From: Hyphomicrobiales bacterium
Lineage (GTDB): Bacteria > Pseudomonadota > Alphaproteobacteria > Rhizobiales > Rhizobiaceae
Direction of reading: 5' to 3'
DNA: 64,000 nucleotides
Assembly (NCBI GenBank): GCA_900473745.1
Contig: UCMW01000007.1
Span: 186,001-250,000 of the forward strand
Shown: positions 18,472-26,758 of the stretch, piece by piece
Position numbering within the stretch: the stretch's first letter is position 1
Layout: every line of letters starts with the position of its first letter
Program-made: the position numbers and the translations under genes
Notes under the pieces: model-generated
What the model saw: only the letters and a program-made list of their open reading frames with translations
The model's database searches: none
Told to the model about the DNA's origin: nothing

Positions 18472-19641
18472 TCACTCCGCAGCCACGGGGGCCGATTGGG
18501 GTTTCACGTCGCTATTGGCCGCATCCTTGTCCGCCTCGCGGGCATAGTCCTTGCGCTTCGCAAGATAGGCCTGGACGGTGCCGACGATGCCCTTGGGCAG
18601 GAAGAGCGTGACGAAGATGAAGAGGCCACCCAGCGCAAACAGCCAGAGGTCGGGGAAGGCACCGGTGAAATAGCTCTTGCCGACATTGACGAGGATCGCC
18701 CCGATGATCGGCCCGATCAGCGTGCCACGCCCGCCAACAGCGGTCCAGACAACCACTTCGATAGAATTGGCGGGGGCAAATTCGCCCGGATTGATGATAC
18801 CGACCTGCGGCACGAAGAGCGCACCGGCAATGCCCGCCATCATCGCCGACACGACGAAGGTGAAGAGCTTGATGTTCTCGACCCGGTAGCCGAGGAAGCG
18901 GACGCGGCTCTCCGCATCCCGCACACCGACCAGCACCTTGCCGAACTTCGACCGGGTAATGCCGGAGGCGATGATCAGGCAGAGCGCCAGGAAGATCGCC
19001 GAGAGCGCAAAGAGCACGGCACGCGTGCCGTCCGCCTGGACGGAAAAGCCGAGGATTTCCTTGTAGTCGGTGAGGCCGTTATTGCCGCCGAAGCCCATGT
19101 CGTTGCGGAAGAAGGCCAAGAGCAAAGCATAGGTCATTGCCTGGGTGATGATCGAAAGATAGACGCCGTTCACCCTTGAGCGAAATGCGAACCAGCCGAA
19201 GATGAAGGCGAGAAGCCCGGGCACGATCAGCACCATCGCCATGGCGACGGGGAACATGTCCATGCCGTACCAGAACCAGGGCAGTTCCTTCCAGTTCAGG
19301 AAGACCATGAAGTCGGGCAGGATGGGATCGCCGTAGACGCCGCGGGAGCCGATCTGGCGCATCAGATACATGCCCATCGCATAACCGCCGAGCGCGAAGA
19401 AGGCACCGTGGCCGAGCGAGAGGATGCCGCAATAGCCCCAGACGAGATCGAGCGCCAGCGCCAGCAGCGCGTAGCAGAGATACTTGCCGAGCAGCGACAT
19501 GATGTAGGTCGGCACATGCAGGGCGCTGTCGGGTGGCGTCAGCAGGTTGAGCGCTGGAATAAGCAGCGCGAAGGCGACGAGAATACCGGCGGCAATGAGG
19601 ATCTTGCCTTCGAGTGCACGCAGGATGAAGCCGGTAATCAT
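18472..19641 (-). CDS. urtC: Urea ABC transporter permease UrtC
   Basis: A 389-residue LivM-type permease with about ten membrane helices and motifs YLCYALLALALDLVWGYCG, SLGHGAFFALGGYAMGMYL and GRGTLIGPIIGA. The open frame extends far upstream inside urtB, but the ATG at 19641 (MITGFILRA) overlaps the urtB stop by 4 bp (ATGA), which is the coupled start expected. The cytoplasmic tail is charged (KRKDYAREADKDAAN). Confidence 0.95.
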   Translation of the reverse strand: MITGFILRALEGKILIAAGILVAFALLIPALNLLTPPDSALHVPTYIMSLLGKYLCYALLALALDLVWGYCGILSLGHGAFFALGGYAMGMYLMRQIGSRGVYGDPILPDFMVFLNWKELPWFWYGMDMFPVAMAMVLIVPGLLAFIFGWFAFRSRVNGVYLSIITQAMTYALLLAFFRNDMGFGGNNGLTDYKEILGFSVQADGTRAVLFALSAIFLALCLIIASGITRSKFGKVLVGVRDAESRVRFLGYRVENIKLFTFVVSAMMAGIAGALFVPQVGIINPGEFAPANSIEVVVWTAVGGRGTLIGPIIGAILVNVGKSYFTGAFPDLWLFALGGLFIFVTLFLPKGIVGTVQAYLAKRKDYAREADKDAANSDVKPQSAPVAAE

Positions 19642-21242
19642 GCTTCCACCGCCCTTCCCTTGAGCGCGAACAGGCCGCGCGGTCGTTTCTGGATGAAGAG
19701 GATGATCAGCACCAGCACGAGGATCTTGCCGAGCACGGCGCCGACCGAGGGTTCGAGGAACTTGTTGAGGATGCCGAGCGAAAGCGCTCCAACCAGCGTG
19801 CCCCAGAGATTGCCGACTCCACCGAAGACCACGACCATGAAACTGTCGATGATGTAGGACTGGCCAAGGTTCGGCGAGACGTTGTCGATCTGGCTGAGAG
19901 CCACACCGGCAATGCCGGCGATACCCGAGCCGAGCGCGAAGGTGAAGGCATCGACCCAGGGCGTGCGGATGCCCATGGAAGACGCCATGCGGCGGTTCTG
20001 GGTGACGGCGCGCATCTGGAGGCCGAAGGCAGAGCGCTTCATCAGCGCCAGAAGCGCAAAGAAGATGGTGAGCGAAAAGAGCACGATCCACATGCGGTTC
20101 CAGGTGATCGTCAGACCACCCAGCGCAAACGAGCCGGACATCCAGGATGGGTTGCCCACCTCCTGGTTGGTCGGACCGAAGATCGTGCGGATCGTCTGCT
20201 GCAGGATGAGCGAAATGCCCCAGGTGGCGAGCAGCGTTTCGAGCGGCCGGCCATAGAGGAAGCGGATCACGCCACGCTCGATCACGAGCCCGATTGCGGC
20301 CGTCACCAGGAAGGCAACTGGCAAGGCGATGGCAAGCGACCAGTCGAAGAGATCCGGATAGCTGGTGCGGATAATCTGCTGCACCATGAAGGTGGAATAG
20401 GCGCCGATCATCACCATCTCGCCATGCGCCATGTTGATTATGCCCATGACGCCGAAGGTGATGGCAAGGCCGATAGCCGCGAGCAGCAGCACCGAACCGA
20501 GCGAGATGCCGTACCAGACATTCTGGCCCATGTCCCAGAACAAGAGGCTGCTCTCGATCTTGGCAATCGCCGAGTCCAGATCGGGCTTGAGGCTTTCATC
20601 GATGGTGGACGACACCGACATCAGGATGCCGATCGCCTCGCGCCCGCCGAGCGAAGCGACAGTATCGATCGCCCCACGTTTCTCATCGACCGAGCGGTCC
20701 GACGCGAGCACGGAGACGGCGCGGGCCTCTTCCATGCGCGCCTTGACTTCCCGGTCCTGTTCCGTCGCAAGTGCCGTTTCGACGAGATCGAGATTTTCCG
20801 CACTCGGCGACTGCAGGACGGCCTGTGCCGCTGCCAGCCGGACGCTGCGGTCGGGGCTGAGCAACGTCAGTCCGCCGAGCGCCGAACGGATCGCGCGGCG
20901 CAGAGTGTTGTTGACCCTGATCTTGGTGAAGGCGCCCTTCGGCTCCTCGGCGATCGTCTCGCCCGAGAGTGGATCGATCGCAGCCAGATTGCTGCCGGCA
21001 GCCTTGGTGATCACCACCTGATTGTCCGATTTGCGGACATAGAGATCGCCTTCGGCAAAGGCTTCGAGCGCCGGCACGACACGCGGATCGCCGGTGGCGG
21101 CGATCTGACCGAGCAGTTCCTCGGCCTGCTTGAAATTGGCCTTGCCGAGCGCGTTCAGCAGATCCTTGGCATCGCTCTGCGCCATGGACGGCGCGGCGAT
21201 GGCGAAGAAGGCGAAAAGCAGTGTGATGAAACGGATAAGCAT
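19638..21242 (-). CDS. urtB: Urea ABC transporter permease UrtB with N-terminal exported domain
   Basis: A 534-residue permease. The C-terminal 300 residues are a LivH-type channel (LAITFGVMGIINMAHGEMVMIGAY, then FGGVGNLWGTLVGAL). The first 230 residues are an extra region with a signal-sequence-like start (FAFFAIAAPSMAQ) and helical repeat-like segments (DPRVVPALEAFAEGDLYV, RSVRLAAAQAVLQSPSAEN) that look like HEAT-type repeats. This extension is common in proteobacterial UrtB. urtA lies 199 bp upstream with a palindromic repeat between. Confidence 0.94.
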   Translation of the reverse strand: MLIRFITLLFAFFAIAAPSMAQSDAKDLLNALGKANFKQAEELLGQIAATGDPRVVPALEAFAEGDLYVRKSDNQVVITKAAGSNLAAIDPLSGETIAEEPKGAFTKIRVNNTLRRAIRSALGGLTLLSPDRSVRLAAAQAVLQSPSAENLDLVETALATEQDREVKARMEEARAVSVLASDRSVDEKRGAIDTVASLGGREAIGILMSVSSTIDESLKPDLDSAIAKIESSLLFWDMGQNVWYGISLGSVLLLAAIGLAITFGVMGIINMAHGEMVMIGAYSTFMVQQIIRTSYPDLFDWSLAIALPVAFLVTAAIGLVIERGVIRFLYGRPLETLLATWGISLILQQTIRTIFGPTNQEVGNPSWMSGSFALGGLTITWNRMWIVLFSLTIFFALLALMKRSAFGLQMRAVTQNRRMASSMGIRTPWVDAFTFALGSGIAGIAGVALSQIDNVSPNLGQSYIIDSFMVVVFGGVGNLWGTLVGALSLGILNKFLEPSVGAVLGKILVLVLIILFIQKRPRGLFALKGRAVEA

Positions 21243-21281
21243 TCTGTTGTCCCCCGGTTGGCGGGGCGGCGGAGCCGAAGA

Positions 21282-21421
21282 AGCCCCTCATCCGCCTGCC
21301 GGCACCTTCTCCCCGTGAACGGGGAGAAGGACGATTTCCGCGCCCTCACCGATCGTTGCCAGCGCTTCGCGTGGCACGTCCCCTCTCCCCGCTTGCGGGG
21401 AGAGGGTCAGGGTGAGGGGCT
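21282..21421. repeat. Palindromic intergenic repeat between urtA and urtB
   Basis: A 140-bp element bounded by AGCCCCTCA (21282-21290) and TGAGGGGCT (21413-21421). It contains two perfect 12-bp hairpins, CCTTCTCCCCGT/ACGGGGAGAAGG at 21305-21330 and CCCTCTCCCCGC/GCGGGGAGAGGG at 21381-21406. The motifs are the widespread rhizobial RIME-like type. The position just after the binding-protein gene suggests it could protect the urtA mRNA and lower expression of the membrane genes. Confidence 0.85.
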
Positions 21422-21441
21422 AAGACACAAAGATAAGCCGA

Positions 21442-22731
21442 TCAGCTACCCTTGCCGCCGCACTTGCCGGTGGCAACGTTGAAGTTGCCGCATTCCATCG
21501 GCTTGCGCCAATCGGAGATCAGGTCCTTGGAGTCTGGCAGGTAATCCGACCATTCGTCACCGACGACAGACGGGGTCTGCTGAACGATTTCGAACTGGCC
21601 GTCGGCCTGGATTTCACCGATCAGCACCGGCTTGGTGATGTGGTGGTTCGGCATGACGGTGGAGGTGCCGCCGGACAGGTTCGGGACGGATACGCCGATG
21701 ATGCTATCGAGAACGGCATCGGTTTCGGTCGTGCCGGCAGCTTCGACGGCAGCAACCCAGGCCTGGAAGCCGATATAGGCTGCTTCCATCGGGTCATTGG
21801 TCACGCGCTTGTCGTTCTTGGTAAAGGCATGCCAGGTCTCGATGAACTCGGCATTCACAGGCGCATCGACGGACTGGAAGTAGTTCCATGCGGCGAGATG
21901 GCCGACCAGTGGAGCCGTGTCGAGGCCGGCGAGTTCTTCTTCACCGACGGAGAAGGCGACGACCGGAATGTCTTCGGCCTTGATGCCCTGGTTGCCCAGT
22001 TCCTTGTAGAAGGGAACGTTCGCGTCACCATTGATGGTCGAGACGACGGCGGTCTTCTTGCCTTCCGAGCCGAACTTCTTGATGTCGGAGACGATGGTCT
22101 GCCAGTCGGAATGACCGAAGGGCGTGTAGTTGATCATGATGTCGGCTTCGGCAACGCCCTTGGACATCAGATAGGCTTTGAGGATCTTGTTGGTCGTCTG
22201 CGGATAGACGTAGTCGGTGCCGGCAAGAACCCAACGCTCGACGCCTTCATTTTCAGCGAGGTAATCGACGGCCGGGATCGCCTGCTGGTTCGGAGCAGCA
22301 CCGGTGTAGAAGATGTTGCGCGAGGATTCTTCACCCTCGTACTGGACCGGATAGAAGAGGATGGAGTTCAGCTCTTCGAAGACCGGGAGAACGGACTTGC
22401 GCGAAGACGAGGTCCAGCAACCGAAAACGGCCGCTACCTTGTCCTTTTCGATCAGTTCGCGCGCCTTTTCGGCAAACAGCGGCCAGTCGGAAGCCGGGTC
22501 GACGACGACCGCTTCGATCTTCTTGCCGAGAACGCCACCCTTCTTGTTCTGCTCTTCGACGAGCATCAGCATGGCGTCTTTCAGGGTGGTTTCAGAAATC
22601 GCCATCGTGCCGGACAGCGAATGCAGAACGCCGATCTTGATCGTCTCTTCCTGGGCGAAGGCGCCGTGGAAGGCCGTGGTCGACAGCATGGCGCCGAGCA
22701 GCGCGCCTGTCAGTTTCATCTTCATGGACAT
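21442..22731 (-). CDS. urtA: Urea ABC transporter substrate-binding protein UrtA
   Basis: A 429-residue periplasmic binding protein with a signal peptide ending at HGAFAQ-EE. It shows the UrtA/AmiC pattern: KIGVLHSLSGTMAISE, VVVDPASDWPLFAEKAREL, FGCWTSSSRKSVLPVFEEL and FYPVQYEGEESSRNIFYTG. It captures urea for the UrtBCDE importer. It is the first gene of the operon, as in characterised urt operons, and has its own upstream region with a dyad. Confidence 0.96.
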   Translation of the reverse strand: MSMKMKLTGALLGAMLSTTAFHGAFAQEETIKIGVLHSLSGTMAISETTLKDAMLMLVEEQNKKGGVLGKKIEAVVVDPASDWPLFAEKARELIEKDKVAAVFGCWTSSSRKSVLPVFEELNSILFYPVQYEGEESSRNIFYTGAAPNQQAIPAVDYLAENEGVERWVLAGTDYVYPQTTNKILKAYLMSKGVAEADIMINYTPFGHSDWQTIVSDIKKFGSEGKKTAVVSTINGDANVPFYKELGNQGIKAEDIPVVAFSVGEEELAGLDTAPLVGHLAAWNYFQSVDAPVNAEFIETWHAFTKNDKRVTNDPMEAAYIGFQAWVAAVEAAGTTETDAVLDSIIGVSVPNLSGGTSTVMPNHHITKPVLIGEIQADGQFEIVQQTPSVVGDEWSDYLPDSKDLISDWRKPMECGNFNVATGKCGGKGS

Positions 22732-22764
22732 TGTTGTGATCCCCTCTTCTTGGTCGCAACCGGT

Positions 22765-22784
22765 CGGTTAATGAGCGTTAACCG
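22765..22784 (-). promoter_or_regulatory. Inverted repeat upstream of urtA
   Basis: CGGTTAA-N6-TTAACCG (22765-22771 and 22778-22784) is a perfect 7-bp dyad 34 bp before the urtA start. It may be an operator or sit in the 5' leader. I found no convincing sigma-54 promoter (TGGCAC-N5-TTGC) or known nitrogen-control site in the 240-bp region shared with the divergent bphO. Confidence 0.45.
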
Positions 22785-22974
22785 TTGCTGAAGGGGACTA
22801 TCGGATGCTGCGGCGCGAAAACGTATACGTCGTTTAACGTAGGTCGGGGGGTAAAAGGCGGAATCCGGGGCCACACACACCGATCGCGGACGCATCGCGT
22901 GGTGCCGATACGATAACGGCTTGTTAGCCCGTATGATGAAATCCTATATGACCGAGACAAGCAAAGGACACGTC

Positions 22975-23541
22975 ATGGATCTACCGCCGCGCCGAAGCGC
23001 CCTCAAGGAGGCGACATGGAGCGCCCATATGGCACTCGATGCGCTGGTCGGCGGCTTCGGAACAGTTGCCGACTATCGCCGCTATCTCGCAGGGATCGCC
23101 GCCTTCCGCCTGCCGGTCGAGACATGGCTGTCGAGAAACGCCCTGCCCCAGGCCTTTGCCGATTGGCAGCCGGGCTTCGTTCGGGACGAGCTGAGGGCCG
23201 ATCTTGCCGATCTCGACACGCCGGAGCCGACAGTGCTCCGCCCCTTCTCTCCGCCGGAAGGTGAAGGTGTCGTCGGCTTGCTTTATGTGCTGGAAGGCTC
23301 ATCGCTCGGCGCCCGCCTCCTGGCGAAACGGGCCGAAGCCCTTGGATTTTCGGATGAATTCGGCGCCAGACATCTTTTTTCACAAGCGCGGAACTTTTCC
23401 AACTGGCGGGCGTTCTCAGAGCGTATGGAGAACGTGCGTGGATACGACGCCAGCGCATCTGCGCACTGGGCAAACACCGCTTTCGACTATGCTCGTGATG
23501 CCTTCGAAAGCGCCCTGAATGCTGACAACCCCGTCCGTTGA
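22975..23541 (+). CDS. bphO: Heme oxygenase, phytochrome-associated (BphO type)
   Basis: A 188-residue heme oxygenase-like protein that would open heme to biliverdin, the chromophore of bacteriophytochromes. The family core is visible: LKEATWSAHMALDALV with proximal heme ligand H18, DYRRYLAGIAAFRLPVE, VGLLYVLEGSSLGARLL, and an FSNWRAFSERME tail. ATG at 22975 has an AAAGGA site; upstream ATGs (22921, 22936) are possible. It overlaps the phytochrome gene by 23 bp, so both are made together. Confidence 0.9.
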   Translation: MDLPPRRSALKEATWSAHMALDALVGGFGTVADYRRYLAGIAAFRLPVETWLSRNALPQAFADWQPGFVRDELRADLADLDTPEPTVLRPFSPPEGEGVVGLLYVLEGSSLGARLLAKRAEALGFSDEFGARHLFSQARNFSNWRAFSERMENVRGYDASASAHWANTAFDYARDAFESALNADNPVR

Positions 23542-26071
23542 CCTGACCAATTGTGATCGTGAACCGATCCACATTCCAGGTTCGATCCAGCCACATGGCT
23601 GTCTTATATCCTGCGACCCTTCCATCACGACGGTCCGCCGTTACTCAGCCAATGCATCCGAAATGCTGGGTGTGTCGCAGAGGCTGGAAGGCCTCTCGAT
23701 TGCGGATCTCTTCGGCGCCGACGTTACCCACGACATCAGAAACGCCATTGCTGCGGCGCCCGACGCGAGCCGCCCGGCGGTGATCGCGCATCTGCCCTTA
23801 CCGAACGGTCAGTTTTTCGACGTTGCTGTCCATCGCCAGAAACAGGGCGCCATCCTGGAATTCGAACCGTCACTCAGGCGCACCCAGCCCCTGCAGCTCG
23901 CCCGCGAGATGATCGGTCGGGTCAAGGACATCAACGACATTGATCTATTGATTTCCGCATCGGCGAAACTCGTGCGCTCGGTGCTCGGCTATGACCGTGT
24001 CATGATCTACCGTTTCGAAGAAGACGGATCCGGCAAGGTGGCGAGCGAGGCCAAGCGTCACGATCTGGAAAGCTTCCTCGGCCAGTATTTCCCGGCAAGC
24101 GACATCCCGCGTCAGGCCCGCATCCTCTATATGCAAAACCCGATCCGGGTCATCTCGGATGCCCGGGGTCAGAGGGTAGACCTTCTTCCCGCAGTGGAAG
24201 AGCAAGCATTACCGCTCGATCTTTCCTTTGCCCACCTGCGCAGTGTCTCCCCGATCCATTGCGAATATCTGCGCAACATGGGGGTGTCTGCCTCCATGTC
24301 GATCTCCGTGATCGTCGACGATCGCCTGTGGGGCCTGATCGCCTGCCATCACTATGCGCCGAAGACGCTCACGATGTCGGAGCGCATTGCCGCGGAAATG
24401 TTCGGGGAGTTCTTCTCGCTGCATCTTCTGGCGCTCAAGCAGAAGCGCAAGCTCGACATTGCAAATGAAGCCCGCCGGTCGCTGGATCGCTTTCTCCAGG
24501 CGGCTTCCCACCATACCGACCTCGACCAGATTTTGACGGCGGCCCTGCCCGAATTCCAGTCTCTCTTTGCCTGTGACGGTGTGGGAATGTGGATGAACGG
24601 ACGCTGGACGGCCATCGGCACCACCCCGCCGCGCGGCCGGGAGCTGGATCTCGCCCGCTTCATCGGTGAAGTCGCAGACGGCCGCATCTGGTCGACGAAA
24701 ACGCTCTCCGAGGACTATCCTCCGGCGGCCGATTATTTCGAGGACGTCTCGGGCGTCATGGCGGTTCCGCTGTCGCAGATCCCGCGGGATTATCTCTTCT
24801 TCTTCCGCAAGGAACGGCTGCAGACACTGAATTGGGCTGGCAATCCGGAAAAGACCTATGAAACGGGCCCGCTCGGCGACCGCCTGACCCCGCGCAAGAG
24901 CTTTGCCATCTGGAAGGAAACCGTCCAGCGGCAAGCGACGCCCTGGCGCGATTCCGACTTCGAGATCGCCGAGGCGATTCGCTCAGCCATCGTCGAGATC
25001 GTGCTGCGCCACAACGAACTCATGCAGGAAGAACGCAGCAAGTCGGACGTGCGCCAGCGCATGCTGAACGAGGAACTGAACCATCGCGTGAAGAACATTC
25101 TCGCGGTCATCAAGTCGCTCGTCACGGCCCCCTCCAAGGATCAGGTGCCGATCCAGGACTATATCGGCTCGCTCCGCGGCCGCATACACGCGCTGTCCCA
25201 TGCCCATGACCAACTGACCCGGGGCGGTGGCGGCGGCACATTGAACGACCTGCTCGACGCAGAACTCCTCCCCTACCGCGCCGGCCGCAGCAAGATTGTC
25301 GTCAATGGGCCCTCGGCGACGCTCGACGCCCGCGCGCATGCTGTGGCAGCCCTTGTGATCCACGAATTGTGCACCAATGCCGCCAAATACGGCGCCCTGT
25401 CGCGAGATGGCGGCGTGCTGACGGTGACCTGGCAGGAAGTCGATGGAGGCGACTGCCTTCTGCACTGGAGCGAAATTGGTGGGCCGCTCGTCGGGCCGAT
25501 CGGCCGCAAGGGATTTGGCTCTGCGCTGATCGACCGAAGCATTCCCTACGATCTCGGCGGCACGAGCCGGCTCGAATATCGCCCTGAGGGGCTCGATGCC
25601 GAATTTCGCCTGCCTGGCCGCTTTCTCACTTGGGGCAGCGAACCGGCGACCGAGGAAAAGACGTCCCAACTGGGAAGCCCAGCAATGGAGGATCCTGCGA
25701 GCATAGCCGGTTTGCAGGTCCTGTTGGTGGAAGATCAAGTGCTGATTGCCATGGACGCGGAGATGATGCTTGCGGATGCCGGCATCGACACGGTCGTCAC
25801 CTCGAGCTCCAGCGGCGACGCGTTGAACCGCCTGAAGAGCTTCACACCCTCCATTGCCGTACTCGACATCAATCTCGGACGCGACACCTCCGTACCGGTG
25901 GCCGAAGAACTGACACGCCGCGGCATACCCTTCGTCTTCGCCACGGGCTATGACGATCGCTCCGTCGTGCCCGACGAACTGTTATCGGTCCCCGTGGTCC
26001 GCAAGCCCTATGACGCAAGCGCTCTCGTCAAGGCTCTTGCGGAGCGCCTGGCCGCCACGTCCAGCGGCTAA
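23519..26071 (+). CDS. bphP: Bacteriophytochrome with HWE histidine kinase and C-terminal receiver
   Basis: An 850-residue red/far-red light sensor. Order: PAS (about 10-115) with biliverdin cysteine C12, GAF (about 135-310) with FPASDIPRQAR (D195), H248 in PIHCEYLRNMG and H278, PHY (about 325-500) with the tongue motif LTPRKSF, then an HWE-type kinase with phospho-acceptor H522 (ELNHRVKN), N-box HELCTNAAKYGALS and W650-x-E652, then a receiver (about 733-845) with D783 and K829. This layout matches the Agrobacterium Agp2-type (bathy) phytochromes. Spectral type cannot be read from sequence. It is translationally coupled to bphO. Confidence 0.95.
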   Translation: MLTTPSVDLTNCDREPIHIPGSIQPHGCLISCDPSITTVRRYSANASEMLGVSQRLEGLSIADLFGADVTHDIRNAIAAAPDASRPAVIAHLPLPNGQFFDVAVHRQKQGAILEFEPSLRRTQPLQLAREMIGRVKDINDIDLLISASAKLVRSVLGYDRVMIYRFEEDGSGKVASEAKRHDLESFLGQYFPASDIPRQARILYMQNPIRVISDARGQRVDLLPAVEEQALPLDLSFAHLRSVSPIHCEYLRNMGVSASMSISVIVDDRLWGLIACHHYAPKTLTMSERIAAEMFGEFFSLHLLALKQKRKLDIANEARRSLDRFLQAASHHTDLDQILTAALPEFQSLFACDGVGMWMNGRWTAIGTTPPRGRELDLARFIGEVADGRIWSTKTLSEDYPPAADYFEDVSGVMAVPLSQIPRDYLFFFRKERLQTLNWAGNPEKTYETGPLGDRLTPRKSFAIWKETVQRQATPWRDSDFEIAEAIRSAIVEIVLRHNELMQEERSKSDVRQRMLNEELNHRVKNILAVIKSLVTAPSKDQVPIQDYIGSLRGRIHALSHAHDQLTRGGGGGTLNDLLDAELLPYRAGRSKIVVNGPSATLDARAHAVAALVIHELCTNAAKYGALSRDGGVLTVTWQEVDGGDCLLHWSEIGGPLVGPIGRKGFGSALIDRSIPYDLGGTSRLEYRPEGLDAEFRLPGRFLTWGSEPATEEKTSQLGSPAMEDPASIAGLQVLLVEDQVLIAMDAEMMLADAGIDTVVTSSSSGDALNRLKSFTPSIAVLDINLGRDTSVPVAEELTRRGIPFVFATGYDDRSVVPDELLSVPVVRKPYDASALVKALAERLAATSSG

Positions 26072-26166
26072 GTTGGGCGCCCAGACAAAACCCCAGGATT
26101 GACAGGGGTTGTTGCGCCGCAATGCAACATATATGTTCCCTCTATGTTCCTGAACAGGAGGGGGAA

Positions 26167-26625
26167 ATGGATGCATTGGAGCGCTGCATCGTCGAGGCGA
26201 AGGCGGTCACCTACATGGCCGGCAAGAATGCTGCTGAAATCCCGAGTCGACAGGGAGCGAAAGACATCCCTTATGAGAAAGGGACCTACCGCTATCTCGA
26301 CAGTCATTTTGGCGGGACGGATTTTCTCGGCCAGGAGGTCGTCTGGCACGAGGACATGCCTGTCTGGGCGATGAACTATTACGGCCGCATCGTCGATCCC
26401 GAGCAATTCGACGGGCAACGGGCGGGGATCGTGATCAAGCAGGCCCTGAGCGCGCTCTACCAGGAAAAACGATTCTTGGGCGGCTTCGCCTATATTCATC
26501 CGCTCGGCGAGTATCTCGACGACGCGGCCGGGGACTACCGCAGCTTCATCGGTACGGAACGTATTCTGGTCGGCGGCTGGCTCGCCTATCGGCTCGACTA
26601 CCAGGGCGGCCTGATCAAGCCCTGA
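26167..26625 (+). CDS. DUF5680-family protein
   Basis: A 152-residue soluble protein of unknown function, with GTYRYLDSHFGGTDFLGQEV, WHEDMPVWAMNYYGRI and FLGGFAYIHPLGEY, matching the DUF5680 pattern. The ATG at 26167 has an excellent AGGAGGGGG site; the frame extends upstream to 26122 without a comparable signal. It follows bphP by 95 bp on the same strand, so it could belong to the same transcript, but nothing links it to light sensing. Confidence 0.75.
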   Translation: MDALERCIVEAKAVTYMAGKNAAEIPSRQGAKDIPYEKGTYRYLDSHFGGTDFLGQEVVWHEDMPVWAMNYYGRIVDPEQFDGQRAGIVIKQALSALYQEKRFLGGFAYIHPLGEYLDDAAGDYRSFIGTERILVGGWLAYRLDYQGGLIKP

Positions 26626-26758
26626 CGGCGCCGGACACACGCCGCCGTCTCGTGGAAAAGCTCGTGGCGATCACAAAGCCATCATCCAATCGAAACACGG
26701 ATGTCACACGCCAGTCCTAAGGCAAGCCCGCATTTGTGCTTGTCAAAGGAACAATGAC

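Noticed and set aside
19642..20091. 150-residue upstream extension of urtC
   Set aside because: It lies in another frame of urtB and is Arg/His/Pro-rich; the ATGA-coupled start at 19641 is clearly right.
22732..22974. Sigma-54 promoter upstream of urtA
   Set aside because: Only a partial match around GCATCGCGTGGTGCC with wrong spacing and bases was found; not reported as a feature.
26624..26649. Terminator after the DUF5680 gene
   Set aside because: A GACGGCG/CGCCGTC stem exists but partly overlaps the stop codon and has no T tract, so it was not listed.
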